DNA of 64,000 nt from Litsea cubeba (Eukaryota; Streptophyta; Magnoliopsida; Laurales; Lauraceae): assembly GCA_012931725.1 (NCBI GenBank), contig CM022952.1, positions 61,235,088 through 61,299,087 on the forward strand. The letters are read 5' to 3'. Each line of letters begins with the position of its first letter. The stretch's first letter is position 1. A program made the position numbers and the translations under genes. The notes below the pieces were generated by a model. That model made no database searches, was not told the origin of the DNA, and worked only from the letters and a program-made list of their open reading frames with translations. This document shows, in pieces, positions 1-11,302 of the stretch.

Positions 1-773
1 AGAAAGAATGTTGGAGAGTGGAGAGAAATTAGGGGAAAAGTACGGATGTGAGATGGAGAGAATTGAAGTGGCGTGGGATTGGAGATAGAGATTAATAAAA
101 TAATAAACTAAATTCTAACTTAGTCAAAATCTTCTTTTTGACCATATCTTCTCACTCGGACTTCTGTTGGATTCGAACCAAGAATTAAAGTTGCACCATT
201 TTTCGTTCCGGACAATATGAGCCCAATATTGGATATGTTCCGGGAAACTCCTGATTTCATCAAATTTACCACAATGCCCTTCTGCTTGATTCTTCATCCA
301 TTTAGCATCAAATATGAATACTTCTCTTACAAATCAGATCTAGAAACTTCTTGATTCAGCAAGAATATCTCAAAACTCAAAACATAAAAGTTGTAGATCT
401 TTTTCTTGGGTTCCATAGCATCTTGAATCATATCAATTGGAGTTCGGAGGAGAGAATTATGCCCAAATTACAAAGTGATGTCAAAACTGTCAAGAATCAC
501 TCAATTAGCTTTGTTTTGCACACAGCACCTCCATTTGCATCCTAAAGCAAAATATAAGAATAGTGAGTACATTTAGGCATCAAATAAGTATAAAGGACTA
601 AACATTAATGGAGAAAAATATAACATTTTGCATTCTCATCAATACACAACGTATTCATGTTTCAATGTTGAAGAAATGCGTGGAGGATTCGACACACATC
701 TTGTACCATCAGCACTAAGTATTTAGCTAGATGCTTCGTACATTGAGAAGCCAGTCCCCATCATCGACACCAA
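1..773. other. Intergenic, no gene seen
   Basis: AT-rich sequence with only short chance open frames. I recognise no gene, RNA or mobile element before the CACTA motif at 774. Confidence 0.5.
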
Positions 774-1745
774 CACTAGAAGAACCTGCACTTTTGGTGA
801 CGAACTTTTTTGTCGCCAAATGTCATATTTTCGTCGGTAAATTTAATCACCGACGAAAAATTTTTCGTTGGCCATTCGTCGGTAATACGTCGTCGGTAAA
901 ACATTTTACCGACGAAACTAATATTCGTCGGCCAAAATTATCTCTTTGCCGACGCTTTTTTGACCTTTACCGACCAAACTTTTCGTCGGCCAAAGTATTT
1001 TATTTTTTTTTAAATTATTTGTTTTTACTTTTACCGACGAAAACTTTAGTCGGCAAAGATCTTTTATTTTTTATTATTTTTATTTTAGATTTTGCCGACG
1101 AAACCTTTCGTCGGCAAAGGCCCTTTATTTTTTTCTTAATTTTTATTTTTACATTTTACCGACGAAAACTTGCGTCGGCAAAGGCCAATTTATTTTTTTA
1201 TTTTATTTTACATTTTGACGACGAACATTTTCGTCGGCAAATGTCCTTTTATTTTTTTAATTTTTATTTTACATTTTCCCGACGAAAATTTGAGTCGGCA
1301 AATGGCTTTTATTTTTTTAATTTTATTTTTATCTTTTGCCGACGAAAACTTGCGTCGGCAAAGGCCCTTTATTTACTTTTTAATTTTTATTTTTACATTT
1401 TGCAGACGAAAATGGTCGTCGGCAAAGGGCTTTTATTTTTTTTATTTTTGTTTTTATCTTTTGCCGACGACCATTTTCGTCGGCAAAAGTATTTTTATCT
1501 TTTTTTAATATTTTCTTTTCCTCCTTTTGCCGACGAAGATTTTCGTCCGCAAAAGCCTTTTATTTTATTTTTTAATTTTTTTAATCTTTTGCCGACGACC
1601 ATTTTCGTCGGCAAAAGTCTTTTATTTATTTTTAATTTTTTTTTTCACTTTGGCCGACGAAAATTTCCGTATTTTCGTAGGCAAAGGTCTTTTTTCTTTT
1701 AAATCTCTTATTTATTTTTGCATTATTATTTTCCTATAAACCTGT
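774..1745 (+). mobile_element. CACTA-type DNA transposon terminus (one end only)
   Basis: The sequence CACTAGAAGAACCTGC at 774 has the form of an En/Spm (CACTA) inverted-repeat end. It is followed at once by a dense array of short inverted motifs built on GCCGACGAAA and its complement, which fits the subterminal transposase-binding repeats of CACTA elements. The 3 bases before it (CAA) would be the target duplication, but no partner end (reading TAGTG outward) with a mirror array was found, so the other end is lost, outside the window or unrecognised. No transposase gene is visible. The family assignment is inference from the end motif and the subterminal repeats. Confidence 0.6.
798..1690. 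repeat. Array of about 14 hairpin units spaced near 62 bp
   Basis: Each unit is a near-perfect palindrome of about 28 bp, of the form TTGCCGACGA-spacer-TCGTCGGCAA, separated by about 32 bp of T-rich sequence. The outer units (to about 980) carry GTCGGTAAA variants and the inner ones GTCGGCAAA. The last unit (1650-1690) has an insertion between its arms. The chance open frame of 323 codons across the array (731-1702) is a by-product of the repeat and is not called as a gene. Confidence 0.85.
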
Positions 1746-2084
1746 TTATACACCTGTTCATATACCTATATTCAACATAAAAATGCAATGACAAAAAAGT
1801 TACTAAGTAAACAAACAACTATCTACATTTTTCATTAAATGATTCATCTCATTAAACAAATATTACAATCAATAACGATACAGTCTGATATAAATGTCCA
1901 ATATATGTACAAATAAATTGAAAAAAAGTCCAACACCCCCACAAGTCTGCAACCGACCCCAAAACTCCAACATTTCGAAAAGCGTCCATCAATCTGCAAT
2001 GAAAAAAATAACATTAAAATCTTTTCAATTAATTAAATTATAAATTAAACATAAACATGTATATATAAAACTTTGTTAACCAAA
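1746..2084. other. AT-rich stretch, nothing recognised
   Basis: No gene or repeat family recognised. It may be internal sequence of the CACTA element. Confidence 0.4.
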
Positions 2085-3680
2085 AGTCCGATTCACTAAC
2101 CGTCAATTCCTACAAGTTACTTTTGCATTGAGCAAGTTACTCGTGCAGATTTTTGGGCTGTTCGATGGCCGTTTCCCGTTTTCAACCTACGACGGCCTAG
2201 AGTTTAGTCTAAGTATTCAGAATTAAACGTTTTTAGGTTCAACTTCTCAAACCGGGAGTCCTATTTGTGAAGCGTCAGTTCCTATAAGTCTCTCTACCCT
2301 CGAGCGAAGTGCTCGGCCGGTTTCAGAATTTTCCGGGGACCGTTTCCCATTCCGGACCCCCGACGGGCCATTTTCAAGCCTAAGTATTGGAAAATCGTGT
2401 GTTTCGGTCATAATTCTCTAATCGGGAGTCCTATTTGCATAGCGTCAGTTCCTACAAGTCTCTTTACCCTCGAGGGAAGTGCTCGTGCCGGTTTTCAAAT
2501 TTTTCGGGGACCGTTTCCCGTTTCGGACCCCCGGCGGGCCGTTTTCGAGCCTAAGTGTTGGAAAATCATGTGTTTCACTCGTAATTTTCAAACCGGGAGT
2601 CCTATTTGTGTAGCTTCAGTTCCTACAAGTCTCTCTACCCTCAAGCGAAGTGCTCGTGCCGGTTTCCGAATTTTCTGGGGACCGTTTCCCGTTACGGACC
2701 CCCGGCGGGCCGTTTTCGAGCCTAAGTGTTGGAAAATCGTGTGTTTCGCTCGTAATTCTCTAACCGGGAGTCCTATTTGCATAGCGACAGTTCCTACAAG
2801 TTTCTCTACCCTCGAGGGAAGTGCTCGTGTCAGTTTCCAAATTTTCTGGGGATCGTTTCCCGTTCCGGACCCCTGGCGGGCCGTTTTCGAGCCTAAGTGT
2901 TGGAAAATCATGTGTTTCATTCGTAATTCTCAAACCGGGAGTCCAATTTGCGTAGCTTCAGTTCCTACAAGTCTCTCTACCCCTCGTGGGAAGTGCTCGT
3001 GCCGATTTTCGAATTTTTCGGAGACCGTTTCCCATTCCGGACCCCCGGCGGGCCGTTTTCAAGCCTAAGTGTTGGAAAATCGTGTGTTTCGGTCGTAATT
3101 CTCAAACCGAGAGTCCTTATTTGCGTAGCGTCAGTTCCTACAAGTCTCTCTATCCTCGAGCGAAGTGCTCGTGCCGATTTTTGATTTTTCCGGGCACCGT
3201 TTCCCGTTTCGGACCCCCGGCGGGCCGTTTTTGAGCCTAAGTGTTGGAAAATCGCGTGTTTCGGTCGTAATTCTCAAACCGGGAGTCCTATTTGCGTAAC
3301 GTCGGTTCCTACTAAGTTTCTCTACCCTCGTGGGAAGTACTCGTGCCGGTTTCCGAATTTTCTGGGGACCGTTTCCCATTCCGGACCCCCGGCGGGCCGT
3401 TTTCGAACCTAAGTGTTGGAAAATCGTGTCTTTTAGTCGTAATTCTCAAACCGGGAGTCCTATTTGCGTAGCGTCAGTTCCTACAAGTCTCTCTACCCTC
3501 GAGTGAAGTGTTTGTGCCAATTTCTGAATTTTTCGGGGACTGTTTCCCATTTCGGACCCCCGGCGGGCCGTTTTCGAGCCTAAGTGTTGGAAAATCATGT
3601 ATTTCGGTCGTAATTCTCAAACCGGGAGTCTTATTTGCTTAGCGTCAGTTCCTACAAGTCTCTCTACCCTTGAGCGAAGT
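2085..3680 (+). repeat. 171-bp tandem repeat, about nine copies
   Basis: The landmark GGGAGTCC recurs at 2253, 2424, 2595, 2766, 2937, 3109, 3281, 3453 and 3624, a spacing of 171-172 bp. Each monomer contains GGACCCCCGGCGGGCC and GTTGGAAAATC and is GC-richer than its surroundings. The first monomer (from about 2085) is strongly diverged. The array stops at about 3680, where gypsy-derived sequence starts. Open frames on both strands across the array reflect its periodicity. It could be a small satellite array or an expanded untranslated region of a gypsy element. Confidence 0.9.
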
Positions 3681-3681
3681 G

Positions 3682-3830
3682 CAAGGATCAGGTGCCTTGG
3701 ACGCAGACCATTACATGGGTGAAAGTCCAGTGGGAGCATCACACCCTAGAGAGGCGACTTGGGAGCTTCGCGAGCAAGTGTTGAAGAAGTATCCGTAACT
3801 TCTACCAGAGGTATGCTTCTATGATCACTT
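3682..3830 (+). pseudogene. Ty3/gypsy pol remnant, integrase C-terminal end
   Basis: Translation shows the end typical of plant gypsy polyproteins: VKVQWEHHTLE, then (after a one-base shift) EATWELREQVLKKYP, then a stop where one residue is expected, then LLPE. The one-base deletion lies near 3750 in CTAGAGAGGCG, and the in-frame TAA follows KYP near 3797. This is the extreme C-terminus of a chromovirus-like integrase, and the rest of the polyprotein is missing because the 171-bp array adjoins it upstream. A polypurine tract and an LTR start follow directly, which is the normal order at the 3' end of such an element. Confidence 0.8.
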
Positions 3831-3855
3831 TTACATTTGGGGACCAAATGTCTTT

Positions 3856-3870
3856 GGGGGGGGGGGGGAG
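3856..3870 (+). other. Polypurine tract of gypsy element
   Basis: A run of 13 G followed by AG-G lies three bases before the LTR start at 3874. This is the expected plus-strand primer position. Confidence 0.75.
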
Positions 3871-3873
3871 GAA

Positions 3874-4110
3874 TGTGAGGCCCCGTCCCTTTACTAGCCT
3901 AATTATATGCTAATTTTAAACTAATTATATGTATCTATGCTAATTAGTAGTGGTTAGTTAGGGTAGACTAGTATTTTCCTAGGAATTAGGCATAATTTAT
4001 AGGATTAGAGTGTTTTTGAGATTTTTAGATTTCTTAGGGTGTTAGATGGACTCTCTAGGATTAATTAGTTAACTAGAAGCCCTATAAGTAATTTATAAGT
4101 TTTAGGAGGG
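3874..4110 (+). mobile_element. Gypsy 3' LTR, 5' part
   Basis: It begins TGTGAGGCCCCGTCCC, the same type of start as the LTRs at 9226 (TGTCAGACCCCGACCC) and 57612 (TGTAAGACCCCGG). The right boundary is not clear, and after about 4110 the sequence changes character. Confidence 0.6.
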
Positions 4111-4844
4111 TTGATCGCTTCCCCAAGTGTAAGGTCGTCACGATGTAGTTAACATCTCGGTGAGTCCAGGGTTGATCCACAGGGAGCCAATGATCGCAAT
4201 GTACCTGTCTTATTAGAAAAATAGTGTTATCCTCTCAAAAATCTATACAAACCACAAATCCTACTTTAATTAAAGATTAATTATAAATAAAAAAATTAAT
4301 TAAAACTTGAATTAAAGAAGAATACTAAACTAAAAAACCTAGTCTAATAAACCTATTTTAAAAACTGCATCCGCCAAAAAATTAATTAGAAAACCAATTG
4401 GAGATGTTAAAAATTCAAAAATAACTAAAGCGAGATTAAGAATTGAATAAGCCTTCCAATCTAAGGGTCAAGGTTCAGTTGTTTTCTAATACTGAAAATA
4501 TGGGCAATTTCATTCAAGATTCAAAATCAAAAAAATTAGATTTATTAATATTTGAGAAATTTCAAAAGACTTTAGTCTCTTGCGAATATTTTCAGTATTC
4601 AGCGGTCTTAAGCATGCGATATATCATTCGATAAAAAGGCATAAAAAAGACATAAATACAGAAAATAGATCAATAAATTAAAAATTATATTTTGAATTAA
4701 AATTATTTACACATAAAATCAGTCAATAAAAATAAATTAACTTACACCCTTTCTCCTTAGATTTACAAGTAGGAAATCTACCCATCCATCCTTCTTCTTC
4801 ACCAAATAATCAATTTTTCTTTGGTCTCATATAAGAGGTGAGTG
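4111..4844. other. Unassigned repeat-like sequence
   Basis: No gene is seen. The stretch at 4113-4200 (containing GGTTGATCCACAGGGAG) resembles a dispersed plant repeat I have seen in gypsy-rich DNA, but I cannot name it. The rest is AT-rich. Confidence 0.35.
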
Positions 4845-4854
4845 AGAGATGTAG

Positions 4855-5075
4855 GAGCTAGAGAGAGAGAGAATGGGTAGAGAGAGAGACATAATGGACG
4901 TGAGATGGATAGAGAGACAGAATGGGAAAGAGAGAGAGATAAAGAAAGAAAGAATGGAGAGAGAGAGATAATGGGGGAGAGAGATTGAGAAAGGGGAAGG
5001 AAAGAGAGACAGAGAATGACGCGAGAGAGGGATTAAGGGGAGTGAGTAACATGAGAGAGAGAGATGAGATAGGGC
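4855..5075 (+). repeat. GA-rich microsatellite region
   Basis: Interrupted runs of GAGAGA with interspersed AATGGG. Complementary-strand frames of Ser/Leu-rich peptide are low-complexity artefacts. Confidence 0.85.
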
Positions 5076-5379
5076 TGAGAGGAGTTCATGTGAGATATTT
5101 GGGGCCTCCCCTTGTTAGGCGTCCAACTCCATCCTTAGGTAAATTCAAAATTTGAAACTTGGGGCATTTAGTCAGAGGTCCCTTAACGAATTAATTTATG
5201 GCAAACAATTCACAATCTAAACTCATGCAGCTAAAGGTCCCTCTCACACATTCTCATACCTGAAATGTCGAAATTGCCCTTTCTTTAAATTATATCCATG
5301 ATTGGTGGGATATCCTATTAATAATGGTCAACTACCATTTAATTGGCCACGATTAATGGAACCCCATTAATGGATTTTC
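5076..5379. other. No gene recognised
   Basis: Anonymous AT-rich sequence between two simple repeats. Confidence 0.4.
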
Positions 5380-6135
5380 AAATAAATTCTAAAAACACAC
5401 AAATAAATTTCAAAATTACACAAATAATTTCAAAAAAATGTAATAAATTTAATAAAAAGAAATAAATTTAAAAAGAAAAGGAAACCAGATAAATTTAAAA
5501 ATAGGCAAATAAATTTCAAAAAGTCTAAATAAATGTAAAAAGATCCAAATAAATTTCAAAAGATCCAAATAAATTTAAAAAAATTGAAATAAATTTCAAA
5601 AGATGCAAATAAATTTCAAAAGATGTAAATAAAATTAAAAAATGCAAATAAATTTAAAAAGTGCAAATACATTTGCAAAAACTAAGATAAACCAATTTTC
5701 TAAATTTTTAAAAAATTTGCCAATAACTCAAGGTATTTTTGTCAAAACTCAGTTAAATTTATTTCAAAACATACAAATAAATTTCAAAAGACACAAATAA
5801 AATTAAAAAACACAAATAGATCTGAGAAAATACAAATAAATTTTCCAAAAACACAGAAAAATTTGTTCAAAACCTCAATTAAATATTTCAAAATGGAGAT
5901 AAATTTGTAAGAAACTCAGCTATATTTTTCAAAAACTCAAATAAATTTGCCAAAAAGTCAGATAGATTTGTTCAAAACTCAAATAAATTTATTCCAAAAC
6001 TCAGAATAGATTTGTCCAGAACTCAGATAAATTTATTTCAGAACTCAGATAAATTTGTGCAATAGATAGATTTGATAGAAAATCATATAAATTTGTGAAA
6101 AAACTCATATAAATTTGGGAAAAACTTAAATAAAT
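5380..6135 (+). repeat. Degenerate 20-21 bp A-tract repeat
   Basis: A motif of the type CAAATAAATTTCAAAAGAT recurs many times, cleanest at 5521-5670 and increasingly diverged to 6135, with periods near 20-21 bp. It ends just before the glycosyltransferase fragment. Confidence 0.75.
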
Positions 6136-6201
6136 TTCTCATATCAATGAGATAGGAGGAGAAGCTGAGTGGTGGAAGAGAGTTGAGGGAGAGAGAGAGA
6201 A

Positions 6202-6484
6202 ATGGAAGAGAAGAAAATGGAGATGAAGAAAGGAGAGACCATAGTCTTCTCTCCCTCTCCAGGCATAGGCCATCTCATCTCCATGGTAGAGCTTGGAAAG
6301 CGCATTTTAGAGCTCAATCCACCTTTTTCCATCACCATCCTCATCACCCAAACCTCCTTCAACGTCGTCTCCACCGCTCCTTACGTCCATAGCGTGGAGT
6401 CATCCTTCCCCTCCATAACCTTCATCCACCTCCCTCCCATCTCCCCCCCCCATAAACGACTCCACCTCTGAGCTCAGTGGAAAC
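6202..6484 (+). pseudogene. UDP-glycosyltransferase, N-terminal fragment
   Basis: Family-1 plant UDP-glycosyltransferases transfer a sugar from UDP-sugar to small molecules in the cytosol. The ATG at 6202 opens a frame with the typical N-terminal start of the family: a hydrophobic strand, then SPSPGIGHLISMVELGKRIL (the glycine-histidine motif with the likely catalytic His), then FSITILITQTSF and FIHLPPISPP. This layout is closest in my memory to UGT88-type enzymes, but that is inference. Only about 85 of the usual 450-480 residues are present. A run of nine C at 6443-6451 shifts the frame to a stop at 6478-6480. With eight C the frame would reach another stop at 6482-6484. No C-terminal UDP-sugar-binding motif follows. 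The fragment joins unrelated sequence at about 6480, so this is a broken gene. A CT/GA-rich leader precedes it. Confidence 0.8.
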
Positions 6485-7394
6485 TGACCCAACTGGGTCT
6501 TGTCTTCTTCCTCTTGTGTTTTGTTCCATAACTTGCAACCAAAAGTTTGGGAAAGGTAGTCTCCGCCCGTTCTTCTCGATCTCCGGCGACGTGGGGTGTG
6601 GCGTGGTGGTCTCTGACTGGTGAAGAACGACGGACGGCGGTGAAGTAGTCCGAATCTGGACTATCTTTTTCGGTGAGATGGAAGCCCGAAGCCTTTGTTT
6701 GCTCTGCTTCCGGTTTCTGCACCAGCGACCAACCAAAAATCCCTAAATCCTTTTCTCTATTCTCCTTTACAGAAAAGAATATGATATCTCTTTGTGCCAC
6801 AAAAGGACAAAAGTCCTATCTTTGACCAAGTTAACAAAGTCTCAACTCATTCTTGTTTCTATTCCTAGAAACCAAACCAAGACCACTCTTGCAGCAACAC
6901 AGGTGTTGATGATGGTCGCAAGATCTGGTCAATTGATCTCCGTTGATGAGCACGCGATACAAGCCCTAGCCCTAGGAAAATTCTTGCCTCGCTCTGATAC
7001 CAATTCTGCACCATCACCGAGGACAACTGTGCGAAGAAATAATAGAGGGACGGTGGTGTTGAAGTGTGCATAGAAATAACAGAGGGAGAATACAAGATTT
7101 GAAATTTTAAATTTCAGAATTTTATGCCTAAAACAGTTGAAAGGGCAAATCAGTCATGAAATATGTGATCATGCGAATGTTGGGACCTCTGGCTGCAAAA
7201 TGTCTAATTGCGTGGACCAGAGCCCTTAAATAGAAATCGCGCGGACCAGAGCCTCTACAAGTTTCACTTCAGGGACCTATCGCTAATTTACTCTTGAAAC
7301 TTTTCAAATCTTGGAAATCTTGGATATATCCAACAACTTTGGCAACTTCTTTGGCAAGTTTTGGAGAGATTTTTCCCATCTTGGATAATGTCTT
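6485..7394. other. Unassigned, possibly the edge of a minus-strand LTR element
   Basis: No gene recognised. A short repeated phrase, GGACCAGAGCC, occurs twice at about 7215-7255. See the primer-site-like motif at 6986-7003. Confidence 0.35.
6986..7003 (-). other. Primer-binding-site-like motif
   Basis: The minus strand reads TGGTATCAGAGCGAGGCA, complementary to the 3' end of initiator tRNA-Met over its first 12 bases. The sequence on the other side of it (from 7008, TGCACCATCACC) would be an LTR end with the expected CA. I did not find the partner LTR, so the element is unproven. Confidence 0.45.
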
Positions 7395-9114
7395 TGTTAG
7401 AGTTTTTATTTTGTTGTAATTTGATAGGATGCATTCATTGTCATAGCTTGACCTCTCTTTCATTCATGCTCTTCTTATCTTAGGATTTTCATGCATATTT
7501 CTCTTTCATAAACCTTGTTTTTATTTGATATGCATGGTTTTCAAAATTCTTGTGTCTCTTTAGTTCTTGAAGTTTTCAGTTCAGTTTTTAAAAGTTCATT
7601 TCAATTCTTTCTAACTGTTCTCTTTAAAAAGTCCTTCAAAACTTTAGAATTTCTGATTGTATAGCCTGTCGGTCAGGCTGTCGGTCAGTGTCGGCTGACC
7701 GACATATGAACCGAGGTCAACCGAAGGATCTGTCGGTTCCTATTCCAGAGAGCTACAATTTTCAGAATTTCTCTGTCGGTCAGCTCGTCGGTTCATGTCG
7801 GTCAACCGACAGTGCATTATTTTTCAAACCGAGACCTCGTCGGTTCCAAATCCAGAGAGCTTCATTTTCAGCATTTTTGCTCTGTCGGTTCCAGTGTCGG
7901 TTCCTTATCGGTCGACCGATGATGTTGGTCAACCGCTAAGTGTTTCTTGGTCAGCGGATTTTTCAAAAATATAGCCGTTGGCTTGTGACTGTTGGGCTGT
8001 CGGTCGACCGACACCTAGTTGTCGGCTGACCGACAGCTATCCGCTGGGAGCACTTTTTCTATAAAAAGTGGCATTCTCTTTGGGTAAAGTTGCTAATTTT
8101 TTGAGAACTTTTGAGGCCAAAGGAGAGGTACTTTTCAAGAGCTTTTCAAAAGGGATTATGAAGGCATTCCACCATTTCAATCTTTGATCTTCAAAATGGG
8201 TGTGCTTTCTAAATCTCAATTTCTATTTCATCCTTAGTTTCTTCATCTTTGTTTTCTTTTAAGCATGATCAAATTGTTGGCTCTCTTATTAAGATGTTGT
8301 GTTTCATAACATGCTTTGTTCTTTGAAATCTTTTAGCTTTATGAAATCAACATATGACTTTTCATTCACATGTGTTTTTGAACTGTTGTTTTCAAATCTA
8401 ACTTGTCAATCTTAAGATTGTACTCTCTCTCTTTTCAAGTTTGATCTTTTGAAAAACATGTGTTTGTCATTCAACTCTTTCTCATACATATGATTATCAT
8501 CTTTGCATCATTTGAAGTTTCATCTTTTTAAAAGAGAAAGAGTGATTTCTAGTTCATGCATTAGTCATAGACTTTATCATTCATATGCATGCTCCTAGTA
8601 GTTGAGTTTTCATTTTCTATTCAGCCTATCTAGAGGCAATACATTGTGTTCAATTTGTTCTCTCATCCATGCATTAATAGTCATTTTATTCAAGAGACAA
8701 ATCTAGGTTGTAGAGGTTGGTGCTTAGCCTTGAAAAGCACTTGTTGTGATGTAAAGGTTTCTGCTTAGCCTTGAAAAGCATAGTGATGAGATTGCAAGGT
8801 TTGAGGTGATCCTAAACCTTAAATTGATTAGTGAAATCCGGTAGGGTTACCGGGAGTGGATGTAGGCAATTTGGCCGAACCACTATAATTGTTTGTGTTA
8901 TGGTGATTGATGTTTAGCTCTCTTTTTATTATTGTTGATTTTATGTTTGGTTTTGATATTGAATGGAGATTGTAGTAGTCTTTTGATTATGAATGCATAA
9001 CTTAGAGACTCTTCCTCTTCACAAACTAATTTACCATCATCAAAGCATAAGTCACCTAGGTTCTTAGAAGTAATCCTATTCACCCCCCCTCTAGGATTCG
9101 ATCTTGGACTTTCA
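7395..9114 (+). mobile_element. 5' LTR of copia element
   Basis: It runs from TGTTAGAGTTTTTATT to GATCTTGGACTTTCA. It contains a cluster of GTCGGTCGACCGAC-type palindromes (about 7665-8040), a TATA box at 8060, and the tract CACCCCCCCTCTAGGATTCG near the 3' end, which is also seen in the other copia LTRs of this window. Confidence 0.85.
8060..8067 (+). promoter_or_regulatory. LTR TATA box
   Basis: TATAAAAA lies about 20 bp downstream of the last palindrome of the cluster. Its position in the middle of the LTR fits a U3/R boundary. Confidence 0.6.
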
Positions 9115-9116
9115 AT

Positions 9117-9132
9117 TGGTATCAAAGCAAGG
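9117..9132 (+). other. Primer-binding site, initiator tRNA-Met type
   Basis: TGGTATCAAAGCAAGG starts two bases after the LTR end. It matches the usual TGGTATCAGAGC with one change. Confidence 0.85.
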
Positions 9133-9225
9133 TTGCTCTTGTTTAGGTCTTACCACCTAGAGTTGAATCCTAATGAGTGTTTTTCTTTTGTTTGCATCAT
9201 GCAATCTCATTTGGGTGAGGGCAAT

Positions 9226-11302
9226 TGTCAGACCCCGACCCAGGTTTGGAATATTTAATTATATTTTAATCATGATTAGTTAATAAGTGGGGTTAGTGGA
9301 TGATTATCTTAATTTTTTTAAGCTAGATTAGAATGCTGGAATAGCTTTGGAAATTTTCGAGAGTCGTTGACTTAGGCTTGACGCGGGCCGGGGCGCCCGT
9401 GTGTTGTGTGTGAACTTGGGGGTTTAACCTTGATTTTTGTAAAATACCAATTTTTATTTATTTTGGCTCATTTCATTTAGATTATCAACTTTCATATTTT
9501 GGCCGTTTTGATTTAATGATCAGAAATCGCATTTTTCGAGAAAAAGGGCAAAATCGACCTTTTACACAAAATCTATACCCAAATTTCAAAAATTTTAGAA
9601 ATTGACAAAAATATACTTTTTGGAGAATAGAAATTTTGCTGATTGTTTTTGTCTTCTTCATCGTTTCCATTCGGGGCCCGCAAATACCATTTTCAGCCTT
9701 ATGAAGATTGGGACCCACAAACCCATCTTATAAGAGGAAGAGTTCTCTTCTTCCCTTCATTCTATCTTTTCCTACAACGTTTTGGAGCCAAGGGTTTTTC
9801 CCTCTCCCAGCACTTTCTCTCTCCTCTAGAACACCCATCTCTTGAAGATTTCTTGAAGGATTGATCTCCTAGGCTTCTTCCTCCCTCTTCAAGCTTTCCA
9901 AAGAACCCCTTTTCAAAGGATTTGAGCTAGGGCAAAGCTTTCTTTCAAGCTTCTCTTCTTTGTTTGAGCTCTTCAAGGTTAGAATGGCTTTCCAATCTTG
10001 AAATCTTGGTTTTCCTCTTCATTTAGAGTGTTTTCATCACACATGCAAGAGTTTTCCCTTGAGATTTACAAATGTTTGATTTTAGGGTTCTTCTTGGGAA
10101 ACTTTTGGGGGGTTTTGTAGATTTGGAGCTTGAGGCCCTATAGAGTTATTTGAGGAGTAAATTATCTCTCATCTTGGCTTGAGGCAAGTGGATTCTACAA
10201 TTAATATGATGGTTCTATTTTATAAGTTTCATTTCATGGCATTTTCTCCCTATGTTCTAATCTTTTTATGATTCATAGATTTACCTTAGATAAATGGAGC
10301 AATGTTTATGTTTGATTCCACTTATGTTATTGTTTTACAATGAATTGGAAATTTGTTTTCAATTTGGTCATCTTGAAATTTAGCCTTATTTATGTCAAGT
10401 CTTTGTGTTCAAAGAATGGAGGAAATCTTTGATTTAAAAGTGTTTGCATGTTAGATTGGAATGATTAATGAATGATGATTTGATGAGTTGAGGAGGTCAA
10501 GAAAGGGCCCAAATAATCTTGGAGATGTGTATGAAAGATGGGGAAAGAAAGAGAAGTGAAAAAGATGGAAAAAGGAGAGAGAATCCTAGCTGAGCCGGAC
10601 TGGACAGAGCCCAGTCCGCTCGAGCGACCCAGTGGGCCGCTCAAGTGGACCAGGTTCTGCCTGGTCCGAGCGACCCAGCTTCTGGTTGGGCTTCGCTCGA
10701 GCGGACTTTGGGTCGCTCGAGCGAGCCCAGTCCAGCTGTTTGGCCTGTTTCAAGGCCTGTCTTTGGCCTGTTTTAAGGTCTGTTTTGGGCCCATTTAAAG
10801 ACTATTTTGGGCCCATTTCAAGGACTGTTTTGGGCCAGGTTTGAGGTTTGTCTTGGGCTTGGTTTAGGGCCAGATTTGGGCCTGTTTCAAAGAGGTTTGT
10901 AAATTAGTTTAAGGGGAATTATTGGACTGTTTTCCAGGTTCATTTCAAGCCATATTCAAGTCCAATTCATCCCAATCCCTTTCTTTATTTGAAGCCCATT
11001 CAGCCCTGTTTAAACCATAGAGCCATTATGTACATTGGTTTGAACTATGAATAAAACCATTTGGGGAATCTTTCAAGTCTCAATGTACACTTCATCCATT
11101 TTTAATTGTCAAGGATCTTCTGTGGCACCAAATTACTATTTATTAATGACAATAGGGGGTCAAATGTACATCAAGACGACCCGCATTAGACTGTTGAATC
11201 ATCATACACTAAATTCATTCCATGTTAAAAAGGTTTTGTCTGAATCCATTTATAAATCTATTTGAATGCTTTGGGGTGGTTTACCACAATTATGGACATT
11301 TG
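9226..11302 (+). mobile_element. Gypsy LTR, 3'-truncated, inserted in the copia element
   Basis: It starts TGTCAGACCCCGACCC. Homologous landmarks run in the same order as in the 57612-61041 LTR: an ATTTTAATCATGATT-like segment, a reverse-TATA area, the CT-rich leader with CCCAGCACTTTCTCTC, the GCTCGAGCGACCC cluster (about 10600-10740), and a GGCCTGTTTTGGG-type repeat. It stops about 1.4 kb short of the end of that LTR, where it is fused directly to copia LTR sequence at 11303. A TATA-like TATAAG is at 9729. Confidence 0.8.

Noticed and set aside
798..1690. Repeat-spacer pattern resembling a CRISPR array
   Set aside because: Units are variable palindromes, the spacers are low-complexity T-rich DNA, and the setting is a plant nuclear transposon.
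731..1702. Open frame of 323 codons
   Set aside because: It is a translation of the hairpin array, with repeated Phe/Leu-rich and RRxFRRQ segments dictated by the DNA repeat. Overlapping frames are equally open.
2397..3379. Open frames on both strands over the 171-bp array
   Set aside because: Because 171 is divisible by three, frames stay open through identical monomers. No protein family is recognised and both strands are equally open.
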